DNA of 64,000 bases from CBDCME01 sp965218865 (GTDB lineage: Bacteria > Pseudomonadota > Alphaproteobacteria > JAAXGF01). The stretch is from NCBI GenBank assembly GCA_965218865.1, contig CBDCME010000049.1, positions 62,001 to 126,000 on the forward strand, read 5' to 3'. Below, one piece after another: positions 8,398 through 17,697 of the stretch (positions are counted from its first letter, which is position 1; every line of letters begins with the position of its first letter). Made by a program: the position numbers and the translations under genes. The notes under the pieces are model-generated. The model worked only from the letters and a program-made list of their open reading frames with translations. It had not been told where the DNA came from and searched no databases.

Positions 8398-9930
8398 CTA
8401 GTTGGCTTGGCGCCGGAGAAACGCCGGAATGTCGAGCACTTCGTCGTCGACCGGCGCGAGCGCCAACTTTTCCGATTGTTTGGGATTCGCCAAGGTCGCC
8501 GCCGATCTCTCCGCGGGCGCCACCGTCGGTTCCGGAGTTGGCCGAGTGGGTGCCGCGCGCGCGCGCGCGGCACCGGTAACCGCCCTGAACAAATTTGGTA
8601 AGCGCGGTTTTTCGGACGAGGTTGGCTTGCCGCCGCGGTGTTCGCTGTCCGGCCGCGTTGCCGTGAGCACCGTTTCCTGACGGCTTCGCGGTTCGGCCGG
8701 CGGAGGCGGGACGAACGCCGTGTCCGCGGAGGGCCGTCGCTCGGCCGCGGCGAGCTCGGCGGAAGTTTCGGCGAGGCGCCGTTGCTCCGGGTCGAGATCC
8801 GGTGCCGCCGCTAATTGCGACGCCGGTTCCAATTCAGCCGCCTCCGAAGCACCCGCACCGACAGGCACCTCGGGACGCGCCGTCGGCGTATTGACGTTGA
8901 GCTTGCTGAAGGTGTCCGTTTCCGGCAGGGACAGTTGGGTCGGCGGGCCTTGCGTTTCGGTTGCCTCCATGTCGATTCCGGTTGCCACCACGGAGACTCG
9001 GATACGGCCGGTAAGTTCCTCCTCGAAGGTGGAGCCAAAAATGATGTTGGCGTCGTTGTCGACCTCGTCGCGGATTCGATTCGCCGCTTCGTCGACCTCG
9101 AAGAGGGTCATATCGGGACCGCCGGTAATGTTGATCAGCACGCCCCGCGCGCCCTTCATCGAGACTTCGTCGAGCAAGGGGTTCGAGATCGCCGCTTCGG
9201 CGGCGTGGATCGAGCGCGCTTCGCCCTCGGCCTCGCCGGTTCCCATCATCGCCTTTCCCATTTCCGCCATGACGGTACGAACGTCGGCGAAGTCGAGATT
9301 GATCAGACCCGGCATTACCATCAGATCCGTGACTCCACGAACACCGGAATAGAGGACTTCATCCGCCATCTTGAAGGCATCCGCGAAGGTCGTCTTTTCA
9401 TTGGCCAGGCGGAAAAGATTTTGGTTGGGGATAATGATCAGGGTGTCGACGAACTGTTGCAGCTCACTCAATCCGCCCTCCGCAATTCGCATGCGCTTGA
9501 CGCCTTCGAAGTGGAACGGCTTGGTGACCACGCCAACGGTCAGGATATTCTGGTCGCGGGCCGTTCGGGCGATGACCGGAGCGGCGCCGGTGCCGGTGCC
9601 GCCGCCCATGCCGGCGGTAATGAAGACCATGTTGGCGCCCTGAAGTTGCTCGACGATTTCGTCGATCGCTTCTTCCGCGGCGGCTCGCCCGACATCCGGT
9701 CGCGAACCGGCGCCGAGGCCTTGGGTGATTCCGGAGCCAAGCTGAATCCGACGCTCGGAAAGCGATTGTGCAAGCGCCTGGGCATCCGTGTTGGCGACTA
9801 TGAATTCAACGCCCTCGAGATGGGACGTGATCATGTTGTTGACCGCGTTTCCGCCAGCGCCACCGACACCGATAACGGTGATTCGTGGCTTGAGTTGATG
9901 GGACGCGGGTACGCTGAGATTTATCGTCAT
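8398..9930 (-). CDS. ftsZ: Cell division GTPase FtsZ
   Basis: Tubulin-like GTPase that forms the cytokinetic ring. The GTP-binding loop GGGTGTGAAPVIA and the T7 synergy loop NLDFADVRTVM are intact. At 510 residues it is longer than enterobacterial FtsZ because of a long Pro/Ala/Glu-rich linker (about residues 330-495), as is common in alphaproteobacteria. It ends in the conserved C-terminal peptide LDIPAFLRRQAN, which binds FtsA and other partners. The start MTINLSVPASHQLKPRITVIG is preceded by a GGAGGA-type ribosome site (CTGGAGGAGACG). It lies 85 bases downstream of ftsA. Confidence 0.98.
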   Translation of the reverse strand: MTINLSVPASHQLKPRITVIGVGGAGGNAVNNMITSHLEGVEFIVANTDAQALAQSLSERRIQLGSGITQGLGAGSRPDVGRAAAEEAIDEIVEQLQGANMVFITAGMGGGTGTGAAPVIARTARDQNILTVGVVTKPFHFEGVKRMRIAEGGLSELQQFVDTLIIIPNQNLFRLANEKTTFADAFKMADEVLYSGVRGVTDLMVMPGLINLDFADVRTVMAEMGKAMMGTGEAEGEARSIHAAEAAISNPLLDEVSMKGARGVLINITGGPDMTLFEVDEAANRIRDEVDNDANIIFGSTFEEELTGRIRVSVVATGIDMEATETQGPPTQLSLPETDTFSKLNVNTPTARPEVPVGAGASEAAELEPASQLAAAPDLDPEQRRLAETSAELAAAERRPSADTAFVPPPPAEPRSRQETVLTATRPDSEHRGGKPTSSEKPRLPNLFRAVTGAARARAAPTRPTPEPTVAPAERSAATLANPKQSEKLALAPVDDEVLDIPAFLRRQAN

Positions 9931-10015
9931 CGTCTCCTCCAGTGACTAATAGTCGAGATTGGAAGTGTTCCCCCATTCATGAGCGGGTTGGTCCATGTTT
10001 TCATACGAACTCCCC

Positions 10016-11323
10016 TTATGTGTGTTCCCGAAACCATTGTCCGATGCGGTCGATGGGACCGACAAGTCCCGACGCATCGAGCATCGATCGGGGTAGCAGT
10101 TGAGTCGAGCTCGCGGCGCCATAGATCAGGAGTCCGGCGCTCGTCGTGAAGGCGGGGCCGACGGTGATGTCAGCGTCGCTCTCGATGCCGATCGGCTTGC
10201 CGATCCGCGCCTCGCCATTGAGAATTTCCGCCGCCAGGTCGCAGACACCGGGGAGCTGGCTGCCACCACCGGTAAGGACGATGCGTTGGCCTGGCAATTT
10301 TTCGAAGCCGCTGGTGGCCAGACGACCGCGAATAATCTCGAAGATTTCGGCCATGCGCGCGTGAACGATTTCCACGAGTTTCGTGCGCGGAACCGGAGTG
10401 GCGCCATGTCCGTTGGTCAAGGGCGGAACGTCGATCATCTCCCGTTCGTCGAACAGCCCGGTTACCGCGCTGCCGTAGAGAACTTTCATGCGCTCCGCGT
10501 GCTTCGTCGAAGTGGATAGGCCGTTCGCGAGATCCTTGGTGACGTGACGCCCCCCCACCTGGACGACGTCGATGTGGTTGAGGCGTCCCTCGGAGAACAC
10601 GGCGATTCCGGTCGTCCCACCGCCCATCGCGATCATGGTCACGCCGAGTTCACACTCGTCCTCCGTGAGGCACCCCAAACCTGTCGCAAACGGCGACACA
10701 ACGTAATCGGATACGCTCAACTGACATTGTTCGACGCAATGCCGAAGGTTCTGTAAAGGCCCGGCGGCGGCGGTGACGACATGGAATTCCGCGACCAGTG
10801 TCTCTCCGAACATGCCGATCGGCTCGCGTATGCCGCGGTTTTGATCGAGAACGTAATCAACTGGGATAACGTGGGCGACCTTGCGCGTGCCCGATTCGTG
10901 ATGGGCGAGGGCCTGGCCATAAGCCCGGCGCAGATCGCGGGCACCGACCTCGTTCCGGCTCGGCTTGATTTCGACGCTGTCGGTGTGGGAGGTGGGGAAA
11001 CCGGTGGAAAAGTTGACGAAGACTTCGCTTAGGGTGACGTCGGCGGCTTCCTCGGCGCCCTGTACGGCGTGCCGCACCGAATCGATCGCTGAATTCATGT
11101 CCACGATGGCGCCGGCGTTGATCCCCCGGGCGCGGTGTTCACAATTCGATACCAGCCGCAATCGTTCCCCATCAGCGCGAGCGATCGTGCAGCGAACCGC
11201 CGTGGATCCGAGATCGATCGCGGCGACCATGTGCCCCGCCCCGTTTCGTTTTCCTTTCGCCGAATTGCCGCCAAGCCAACCCATTATTTCCAGCAACTCC
11301 CGTCTAGGTGTCTTTTCCGCCAT
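10016..11323 (-). CDS. ftsA: Cell division protein FtsA
   Basis: Actin-like ATPase that tethers FtsZ to the membrane and recruits the divisome. Actin-family phosphate and adenosine motifs are visible: AAIDLGSTAVRC near the N-terminus, MGGGTTGIAVF mid-protein, and IVLTGGGSQLPGV near the C-terminus. The open frame extends far upstream inside ftsQ, but the start at 11323 (MAEKTPRRELLEIMG) is chosen. It gives 435 residues and overlaps ftsQ by only 20 bases. The C-terminal IGQWFREHT is the expected amphipathic membrane-targeting helix. Position between ftsQ and ftsZ is canonical. Confidence 0.96.
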   Translation of the reverse strand: MAEKTPRRELLEIMGWLGGNSAKGKRNGAGHMVAAIDLGSTAVRCTIARADGERLRLVSNCEHRARGINAGAIVDMNSAIDSVRHAVQGAEEAADVTLSEVFVNFSTGFPTSHTDSVEIKPSRNEVGARDLRRAYGQALAHHESGTRKVAHVIPVDYVLDQNRGIREPIGMFGETLVAEFHVVTAAAGPLQNLRHCVEQCQLSVSDYVVSPFATGLGCLTEDECELGVTMIAMGGGTTGIAVFSEGRLNHIDVVQVGGRHVTKDLANGLSTSTKHAERMKVLYGSAVTGLFDEREMIDVPPLTNGHGATPVPRTKLVEIVHARMAEIFEIIRGRLATSGFEKLPGQRIVLTGGGSQLPGVCDLAAEILNGEARIGKPIGIESDADITVGPAFTTSAGLLIYGAASSTQLLPRSMLDASGLVGPIDRIGQWFREHT

Positions 11324-12170
11324 ACGCGGTCGGTAAATGCACGCCCTTGGCCGGGCGCACGACCAGGCGGTTGGGAAAGCGCAAATCCACGGCCGAGATG
11401 TCGCGGGCCAATAGTCGATTATTGCGCTCGAACGCGACCAGGCGACGCCAGGCCCGGGCCAGGCCCTCTTCCGGCATGCGCACGTCGATCCCGTTGTCGA
11501 AGCGGAGGTTCCAACGCCGGCCGCTGACCCGAACCGCGCCGTCGACCCGACGGCCGAGCACCGGCTCGGTGGCAAGGACTGCCATCAGATTTGCCGCCTG
11601 GGCCGGTGCGTCGTCGCCGACGATCAGCAGAAGACCCAGGAAATCCTCCGCCCTTGCCGTCGGTATGACCTCGCCCTGACCATCGACGACTACGAATTCA
11701 CCGTCCCGCTGCCAGATCGCGAGGGGTGACCGTTCCTGAATATGGACGAAAAGTGTACCGGGAAGATGGCGTTCGACCACGGCTTCGCGTACCCAGGGCA
11801 GAACCTCGACGCGGGCTCGCGCCGCTTCGGGATCGATTCCCATCAGGGGCGTACCGACGTCGGCACCGAGGGCCGCGCGAAGCGTATCCCGCTCGGTGTG
11901 CCCACGGCCAGTGACGTAGATCTCCTCCAGCCTCAGACCCGCCGTCCCCGAAATCTCGATCAGGTTGGCAACACCTTTATCGATGACCCGCGAGAGATGG
12001 CCCGAAGTCACGAACCAGGTCGCCAATCCCCCGATCGCGCCGACCAGGGCGAGACTAGCCACGACGAGCATACCGAGGCGCTTTACTCGCGAAAGCAATG
12101 GCCTCCGGGGTGCCTTGGCTCGCGTCCTCTTCGCCGCCGGGCGGCGCCAAAACGCCATCAAGCGTCGCAT
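11304..12170 (-). CDS. ftsQ: Cell division protein FtsQ
   Basis: Bitopic divisome protein with a short basic cytoplasmic tail, one membrane helix (about residues 34-53, LGMLVVASLALVGAIGG), a periplasmic POTRA domain beginning near LRLEEIYVTGRGHTERDTL, and the FtsQ beta domain (RWNLRFDNGIDVRMPEEGL). It links the cytoplasmic Z-ring to FtsB/FtsL. The start at 12170 (MRRLMAFWRRP) gives 288 residues and overlaps the ddl stop by 13 bases; a start 17 codons upstream is possible but less typical. The order ddl-ftsQ-ftsA is conserved among proteobacteria. Confidence 0.93.
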   Translation of the reverse strand: MRRLMAFWRRPAAKRTRAKAPRRPLLSRVKRLGMLVVASLALVGAIGGLATWFVTSGHLSRVIDKGVANLIEISGTAGLRLEEIYVTGRGHTERDTLRAALGADVGTPLMGIDPEAARARVEVLPWVREAVVERHLPGTLFVHIQERSPLAIWQRDGEFVVVDGQGEVIPTARAEDFLGLLLIVGDDAPAQAANLMAVLATEPVLGRRVDGAVRVSGRRWNLRFDNGIDVRMPEEGLARAWRRLVAFERNNRLLARDISAVDLRFPNRLVVRPAKGVHLPTAYGGKDT

Positions 12171-13078
12171 CGCGCGTCCTCCACCATCCAACTCACGAGA
12201 TCGCCGAAGCCGATACCGCAATGGGCGGCGATTTCCGGAACCAACGAAAGCGGTGTCATCCCGGGCTGGGTATTCACTTCCAGCATGAACAGGTCACCGG
12301 GTTCGCCGTCGCTGTCGTCGTAGCGCAGATCGGCCCGGCTTACGCCGCGGCATCCCAAGGTTTGATGCGCGACCAGAGCGAGGCGTAGGGCCTCGCGGTA
12401 TGCCGACGGAGCGACGGGCGCGGGCATCACGTGGCGGGCCTTGCCTTCGCTATATTTCGCCTCGTAATCGTAAAAACCGTTGTTGGGGCAAATCTCGATC
12501 GCGCCGAGCGCCCGATCCCCCATCACCGCGACGCTCAACTCGCGGCCCGGGATGTAGCGCTCGACCAGAACCTCGTTTCCGTGGGGCCATTCGTCCGGAT
12601 CGATCCCGATCGGTGGTTCGCCCTCGAATACGATGTAGACGCCGACGGTCGAACCCTCCGCGACCGGTTTGACGACATACGGCGGATCCATGGGCGTCCC
12701 CGCGACCGCCGCCGCGATGTCGACGACGATGCCGTCGGGACAGGGAATTCCCGCTTCGCCGAATAGGCGTTTGGCGGTCGCCTTGTCCATCGCCAGGGCC
12801 GAGGCGAGGAGACCGGAGTGGGTATACGGCAGGCCAAGAACATTGAGCACGCCCTGGACGCAACCGTCTTCCCCGTAACGGCCATGGAGCGCGTTGAAGA
12901 CGACGTCGGGGCGCGAATCGAGATTGGCGAGCGCGCGCCCGAAATCACGATCGGCATCGATCTCCGTCACCCGATACCCGCATTTCCGCAAGGCTGCCGC
13001 CACCGCGTTCCCGGTTACGAGAGAGACCTCTCGCTCCGCCGACCAGCCGCCTTTCAAAACCAGGACGCGCGCCTTCAT
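12158..13078 (-). CDS. ddl: D-alanine--D-alanine ligase
   Basis: ATP-grasp enzyme that makes the D-Ala-D-Ala dipeptide for peptidoglycan precursors in the cytoplasm. Family motifs seen are VLKGGWSAEREVSL at the N-terminus, NALHGRYGEDGCVQG, YVVKPVAEGSTVGV (ATP-grasp lysine), and the metal-binding tail FMLEVNTQPGMT. The start at 13078 overlaps the murB stop as ATGA and gives 306 residues, normal for DdlB. The longer upstream reading frame lies inside murB and is an artefact. Confidence 0.96.
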   Translation of the reverse strand: MKARVLVLKGGWSAEREVSLVTGNAVAAALRKCGYRVTEIDADRDFGRALANLDSRPDVVFNALHGRYGEDGCVQGVLNVLGLPYTHSGLLASALAMDKATAKRLFGEAGIPCPDGIVVDIAAAVAGTPMDPPYVVKPVAEGSTVGVYIVFEGEPPIGIDPDEWPHGNEVLVERYIPGRELSVAVMGDRALGAIEICPNNGFYDYEAKYSEGKARHVMPAPVAPSAYREALRLALVAHQTLGCRGVSRADLRYDDSDGEPGDLFMLEVNTQPGMTPLSLVPEIAAHCGIGFGDLVSWMVEDARCDA

Positions 13079-14019
13079 GAGGTCGCCTCCCGTAGAGACG
13101 GGGGGTGGGTCCCGAGTCGGCGGATTTCCCATTCGAGCGTCACGCCGGTTGCTTCCGCGACTCGACGCCGAACCTCTTCGCCCAGCGCCTCGATGGCGGC
13201 GGCGGTCGCGTTGTCCCGATTGACGAGAAAATTGCAGTGCTTCTCCGAAACCATGGCGCCGCCGCGGCGCAGTCCTCGGCAACCCGCCTTTTCGATTAAT
13301 TCCCAGGCCCGCCTTCCGGGGGGATTGACAAAGGTGCTGCCGCCCGTGCGCGTCCGCAGCGGCTGATCCCCTTCGCGGGCCGAGGCAATGGCGCTGATCC
13401 GGTCGGCGATGTCGGCCGGTGTGCCTTCACTTCCCTGAAGCGTCGCGGAGGTGAATATCCAATCGTTGGGGACACCGCTAGCGCGGTACGAAAAGCCGAG
13501 GTCGGAGACCGAAAGTCGGTGCTCGGCGCCGGACGGATCTAGGGCCCGGGCGGCGACGGTCACGCTGGCCATGTCGCCGCCGTACGCGCCCGCGTTCATT
13601 CGCACGGCGCCGCCGATGGTGCCGGGGACGCCACTAAGAAATTCGCATCCGGCGACTCCAGCCGCGAGGCAGTGGCGGGCGACGTTCAAATCGAGGGCCG
13701 CGGCGCCGGCCGTCACCATCGTCCCCTCGGTGGCGATTTCGCTAAATCCGCGCCCGAGGCGGATGACGACGCCGGGGATGCCGCCATCGCGGACGAGGAC
13801 GTTCGAGGCGAGGCCGAGGACGGTCACCGAAACGTCGCCCGGTTTTGCCGCCAAGAAGGCGGCGAGATCGGATTCGTCGGCCGGCCGGAACATGACCTCC
13901 GCCGGACCTCCGACACGGAACCAGGTGGTCGGCGCGAGCGGCGCGTCCTCGCGGTAGCGGCCCCGGACCTGGGGCAGCCGCTCGATCAGGCGGGAGGTGC
14001 CGCGGCGCCGCGGCATCAT
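13075..14019 (-). CDS. murB: UDP-N-acetylenolpyruvoylglucosamine reductase MurB
   Basis: FAD-dependent reductase that completes UDP-MurNAc. The FAD-binding motifs LGLASNVLVRDGG and LSGVPGTIGGAVRMNAGAYG are clear, and the catalytic serine lies in TGGSTFVNPPG. The segment KAGCRGLRRGGAMVSEKHCN is typical of the alphaproteobacterial form. The 314-residue length fits. It overlaps murC by 4 bases upstream and ddl by 4 bases downstream, so it sits inside the coupled chain. Confidence 0.96.
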   Translation of the reverse strand: MMPRRRGTSRLIERLPQVRGRYREDAPLAPTTWFRVGGPAEVMFRPADESDLAAFLAAKPGDVSVTVLGLASNVLVRDGGIPGVVIRLGRGFSEIATEGTMVTAGAAALDLNVARHCLAAGVAGCEFLSGVPGTIGGAVRMNAGAYGGDMASVTVAARALDPSGAEHRLSVSDLGFSYRASGVPNDWIFTSATLQGSEGTPADIADRISAIASAREGDQPLRTRTGGSTFVNPPGRRAWELIEKAGCRGLRRGGAMVSEKHCNFLVNRDNATAAAIEALGEEVRRRVAEATGVTLEWEIRRLGTHPPSLREATS

Positions 14020-15458
14020 GGCGCCGGCCTTCGGCTTGGCGCCGTGTCATCGGCCTTGAGCCGCTCGAGCTGCGCCGGAAGGTCGTGGGCCCAAGCAGTG
14101 ACGGTGCCGGCCCCGAGGCAGATCACCATGTCTCCCGGTTCGGCCATCGCCACGATCGTCTCGGCCAGGGAGTCCGGTCCCTCGAGCGGCACCACGTCGC
14201 GGTGCCCGCGGGCCCGCAGGCCGGCCACCAGGGCGTCGCGGTCGATCCCGGCGATCGGGGCTTCCCCGGCCGGATATACGTCGGCGACGACAACGCTGTC
14301 GGCATCGTTGAAACAACCGCAAAATTCCTCGAACAAAGCTTTCAGGCGGCTGTAGCGGTGGGGTTGCACGACCGCCCGGATTCGGCCCAGGCAGGCCGAG
14401 CGCGCGGCGCTCAGCACGGCGGCGATTTCGACCGGATGATGGCCGTAATCGTCGATGACGGTTATGCCGCCAACCTTGCCTGTTTTGGTGAAGCGGCGCT
14501 TGACACCCCTGAACTCGCGCAGGGCCCGGCGCACGACGTCCTCGGCGATCCCCATTTCGCGGGCGACGGCGACCGCGGCCAGGGCGTTCTGGACGTTGTG
14601 GGCCCCGAGCATCGGCAAATGGAGCCCCTTGATGGTGCGGGTCTTGCCGATGGTGCGATCGGCGACGGCGATGTCGAATCGGGTCCCGTCCGGCGTGCTC
14701 GCCATATCGACGGCCCGGACGTCGGCCTGGGGATTGAAACCGTAGGTGACGAGACGACGGTCCGAGATACGGCCGATCAGGGCTTGAACCTCGGGATGAT
14801 CGATGCACAAGGCGGCGAAACCGTAAAAGGGGACGTTGGTGACGAATTCGTCGAAGGCATTGGAGAGAGCGGCGAAAGTGCCGTAATGATCGAGATGTTC
14901 CGCATCGATGTTGGTAACGACGCTGACGGTGGCCGGCAGGTTCACGAAACTGCCGTCGGATTCGTCGGCCTCGACGACCATCCAGTCGCCGGCGCCGAGA
15001 TGGGCGTTGGTGCCGTAGGCATTGATGATGCCCCCGTTGATCACGGTGGGATCGTATCGGGCCGCCTCCAGGACGGCGGCGATCAACGAAGTCGTGGTCG
15101 TCTTGCCGTGGGTCCCGCCCACCGCGATCGACCACTTGAGTCGCATCAGTTCACCGAGCATCTCAGCCCGACGGACGACCGGCATCAACCGTTCGCGCGC
15201 GGCCATGGTCTCGGGATTGTTCTCCGGCACGGCCGAAGAAGTGACGACCACCGCCGCTTCGCCCAAATTCGCCTCGTCGTGGCCGATCTGGACCGGGATG
15301 CCGAGGGATTGCAAACGCTTGACATTGGCGTTTTTGGACAGGTCGCTGCCTTGGACCGAATATCCGAGGTTGTGCAGAAGTTCGGCGATTCCGCTCATGC
15401 CGATGCCGCCGATGCCGACGAAATGAATGGTGCCGATTTCCAGGGGAATCTGTCTCAT
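14016..15458 (-). CDS. murC: UDP-N-acetylmuramate--L-alanine ligase MurC
   Basis: First amino-acid ligase of the peptidoglycan stem peptide. The 480-residue protein has the Rossmann-like N-terminus IHFVGIGGIGMSGIAELL, the Mur ligase P-loop GGTHGKTTTTSLIA, the central domain with ADESDGSF, and the C-terminal domain with VIDDYGHHPVEI and FQPHRYSR-like residues (VVQPHRYSRLKAL). It overlaps murG and murB by 4 bases each, consistent with coupled translation. Confidence 0.97.
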   Translation of the reverse strand: MRQIPLEIGTIHFVGIGGIGMSGIAELLHNLGYSVQGSDLSKNANVKRLQSLGIPVQIGHDEANLGEAAVVVTSSAVPENNPETMAARERLMPVVRRAEMLGELMRLKWSIAVGGTHGKTTTTSLIAAVLEAARYDPTVINGGIINAYGTNAHLGAGDWMVVEADESDGSFVNLPATVSVVTNIDAEHLDHYGTFAALSNAFDEFVTNVPFYGFAALCIDHPEVQALIGRISDRRLVTYGFNPQADVRAVDMASTPDGTRFDIAVADRTIGKTRTIKGLHLPMLGAHNVQNALAAVAVAREMGIAEDVVRRALREFRGVKRRFTKTGKVGGITVIDDYGHHPVEIAAVLSAARSACLGRIRAVVQPHRYSRLKALFEEFCGCFNDADSVVVADVYPAGEAPIAGIDRDALVAGLRARGHRDVVPLEGPDSLAETIVAMAEPGDMVICLGAGTVTAWAHDLPAQLERLKADDTAPSRRPAP

Positions 15459-16579
15459 GCGGCAATCTCCGAAAATCTCATCGTCTGCCGACCGGCCGAC
15501 AGCAACCGTTCGAGCACCTTGGCGAGCTGTCGGGCGGCATCGACACGACCCATGCGGCGGGCGTTCTCCGCCACCTCGGACAGCTCGGCACCGTGCCGAA
15601 GGAAGCTTTCGACGCGTTTCGTCAGGAACTCGGCCGCAAAGTCCCCCTGGGGGACGTGCCAGCCGGCGCCGGCGGCGGTGACGGCTTCTGCGTTCATCGT
15701 TTGATGATCATCGATGGCGTAGGGATAGGGAACGAAGATCGCGGCCCGGCCTAGGGCCGTGATCTCGGCGACGGTCGAGGCGCCGGCCCGGGAGACGACC
15801 AGATGGGCTTCCGCGATCCGGGCCGGCATGTCGTCGAAGAATGGCGCCACTTGGGCGGCGATGTCGGATTCGCGATAGTGGCGGGCGATGGAGTCGAGTT
15901 GTTCCGACCGGCACTGCTGGATGACCCGCAGTCGCTTCCTGAGCGGCTGTGGTAGGGCGGACAACGCCGGCGGCACGATCTCGCCGAAAACCGCGGCGCC
16001 CTGGCTACCTCCGAATACGACAAGGGAAAACGGCCCCCCCAGCGCCGGGGGCGGGCGGTCGGAAAGCTTCGCGACGTCGGTCCGTACCGGATTTCCCGTG
16101 TGGCGCACCTTTTCCCGGTCACTGGGGCGTAAACCCAAGGTCTCGGCGAACGAGGTGGCGATGATCACGACCCGGGGGGCCAACAGTCGGTTCGCCCGCC
16201 CGAGCACGGCGTTTTGTTCGTGGATCACCGTCGGCAATCCCAGACGGGTGGCGGCGAGGACCGCCGGCAGGGAAGCGTATCCGCCGAAGCCGACGACGGC
16301 GGCGGGCGCCAGGCGGCGCAGCAGGCGGCGAGCCTCGACGACCCCGATCAGGACCGCCGCGACACCGCGCAATCGGCCGATCAGACCGCGGCCGGCCACC
16401 GATCCGGCGCTGACACGATGGATCTCGCAGTCGGGGAACCCAGCACTGAATTCGGCGCCGCGCTCGTCGGTCATCAGGACCAAACGGTGGCCCCGGCCGC
16501 GGAGTTCCGCGGCGAGGCCCTGGGCCGGAAAGACGTGGCCGCCGGTTCCTCCGGCGGCGATGACGATCGGCCCGCTCAC
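15455..16579 (-). CDS. murG: Lipid II synthase MurG
   Basis: GT-B glycosyltransferase that adds GlcNAc to lipid I at the inner face of the cytoplasmic membrane. The N-terminal glycine loop AAGGTGGHVFPA, HEQNAVLGRANRLLA and the donor-site segment VSRAGASTVAEITALGRAAI are intact. The start is GTG at 16579, whose first bases overlap the ftsW stop (GTGA). This gives 374 residues, whereas the longer upstream frame is an ftsW shadow. Confidence 0.96.
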   Translation of the reverse strand: MSGPIVIAAGGTGGHVFPAQGLAAELRGRGHRLVLMTDERGAEFSAGFPDCEIHRVSAGSVAGRGLIGRLRGVAAVLIGVVEARRLLRRLAPAAVVGFGGYASLPAVLAATRLGLPTVIHEQNAVLGRANRLLAPRVVIIATSFAETLGLRPSDREKVRHTGNPVRTDVAKLSDRPPPALGGPFSLVVFGGSQGAAVFGEIVPPALSALPQPLRKRLRVIQQCRSEQLDSIARHYRESDIAAQVAPFFDDMPARIAEAHLVVSRAGASTVAEITALGRAAIFVPYPYAIDDHQTMNAEAVTAAGAGWHVPQGDFAAEFLTKRVESFLRHGAELSEVAENARRMGRVDAARQLAKVLERLLSAGRQTMRFSEIAA

Positions 16580-17697
16580 CGGTCGGCCCCCCAGTTGCAA
16601 CCTCGGCGGGTCAAGGCAAGGACGATGCCCAGGCCCAGGGCCGTCGCTAGGGTCGAGGAACCGCCGTAGGAAATCAACGGCAGGGTCATGCCGGTGGCGG
16701 GCAGTAGCGCCAGGGAGACACCCATGTGAATCAAGGCCTGCGAACCGATTTGCACGAGGATTCCGATGACCGCGAGCATGGCGAATAGGCTGTGATCGCG
16801 CAGCGCCCAGATGTAGCCGCGGTACATGATGAAGGCATAGAGGGCGAGGATCAGAAGGCAAAAAGCAAGACCGAATTCTTCCCCGGCAATGGCGAAAATG
16901 AAGTCGCTATGGGCATCCGGAACATGTTGTTTGATGATCCCCTCGCCCGGTCCGCGCCCGAACACGCCGCCGCTGATGAAAGCTTCCATCGACTGCTCCA
17001 TTTGATAATTGTCCGCGCTTACGGGATTGAGAAATCCGTCGATGCGGCCAGCCACGTGGGGGAAGCTCAGGTAGGCCAACGCGACGCCGCCGCCACCCAG
17101 GGCAAACAGCGATACGACCCAGAGCGAGCCGAGGCCCGAGAGGAAGAATTGGGTAAACCAAACAGCGGCGAGGACCAGCGCCATGCCGATGTCGGGCTGG
17201 GCCACGACGAGGCCGACGATGAGGGCGAAGAGAAGGGCGGAAACGATCCGGCAACGGACCAGAAGGCTCGGCTCCTCGCCGGCGAACAGCCAGGCCGCGA
17301 CGACCGCGAACGCGGGCTTGACGAACTCGGACGCCTGAACCGAAATTCCGGCGATCGGCAGCCACCGCCGGGCGCCATTGATTCCCGGCGCCACAAGCAG
17401 GGTGACGATCAGGAGCACGATTCCGGCGCTCAGTATGAACCAACACAAACGCCTTAGCAGCGTCTGCGGCAGCATCGAAACGCCGAGAATCAACGCCGTG
17501 GCCAGGGCGACGAAAACGATTTGCCGATGGACGAAATGGTAAGTGTCGGCGCCGATGCGCTCGGCGACGGCCGGACTTGCCGACATCGTCAGCAGCGTCC
17601 CGAAGCCCGCGAGCACCGCGATGGCGACCAAGAGCGGACGATCGACCGTCCACCACCAGCGCCCGAACAAGCTGCCGTCGGTGCGTGCGATCGTCAT
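16576..17697 (-). CDS. ftsW: Septal peptidoglycan glycosyltransferase FtsW
   Basis: SEDS-family polymerase with about ten membrane helices that works with FtsI at the septum. The conserved SEDS segments are visible: ASEFVKPAF, QPDIGMALVL, and PDAHSDFIFAIAGEEFGL, and the C-terminal MTLPLISYGGSS. The start at 17697 (MTIARTDGSLFGRWWW) gives 373 residues and overlaps the murD stop by 4 bases. Placement between murD and murG is canonical. Confidence 0.96.
   Translation of the reverse strand: MTIARTDGSLFGRWWWTVDRPLLVAIAVLAGFGTLLTMSASPAVAERIGADTYHFVHRQIVFVALATALILGVSMLPQTLLRRLCWFILSAGIVLLIVTLLVAPGINGARRWLPIAGISVQASEFVKPAFAVVAAWLFAGEEPSLLVRCRIVSALLFALIVGLVVAQPDIGMALVLAAVWFTQFFLSGLGSLWVVSLFALGGGGVALAYLSFPHVAGRIDGFLNPVSADNYQMEQSMEAFISGGVFGRGPGEGIIKQHVPDAHSDFIFAIAGEEFGLAFCLLILALYAFIMYRGYIWALRDHSLFAMLAVIGILVQIGSQALIHMGVSLALLPATGMTLPLISYGGSSTLATALGLGIVLALTRRGCNWGADR

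Noticed and set aside
11324..11575. 84-residue N-terminal extension of FtsA
   Set aside because: It lies in another frame of ftsQ and has no resemblance to FtsA; MAEKTPRRE at 11323 fits size and context.
14085..15704. 539-codon open frame opposite murC and murG
   Set aside because: Shadow of the GC-rich murC coding phase; no motif and no plausible ribosome site.
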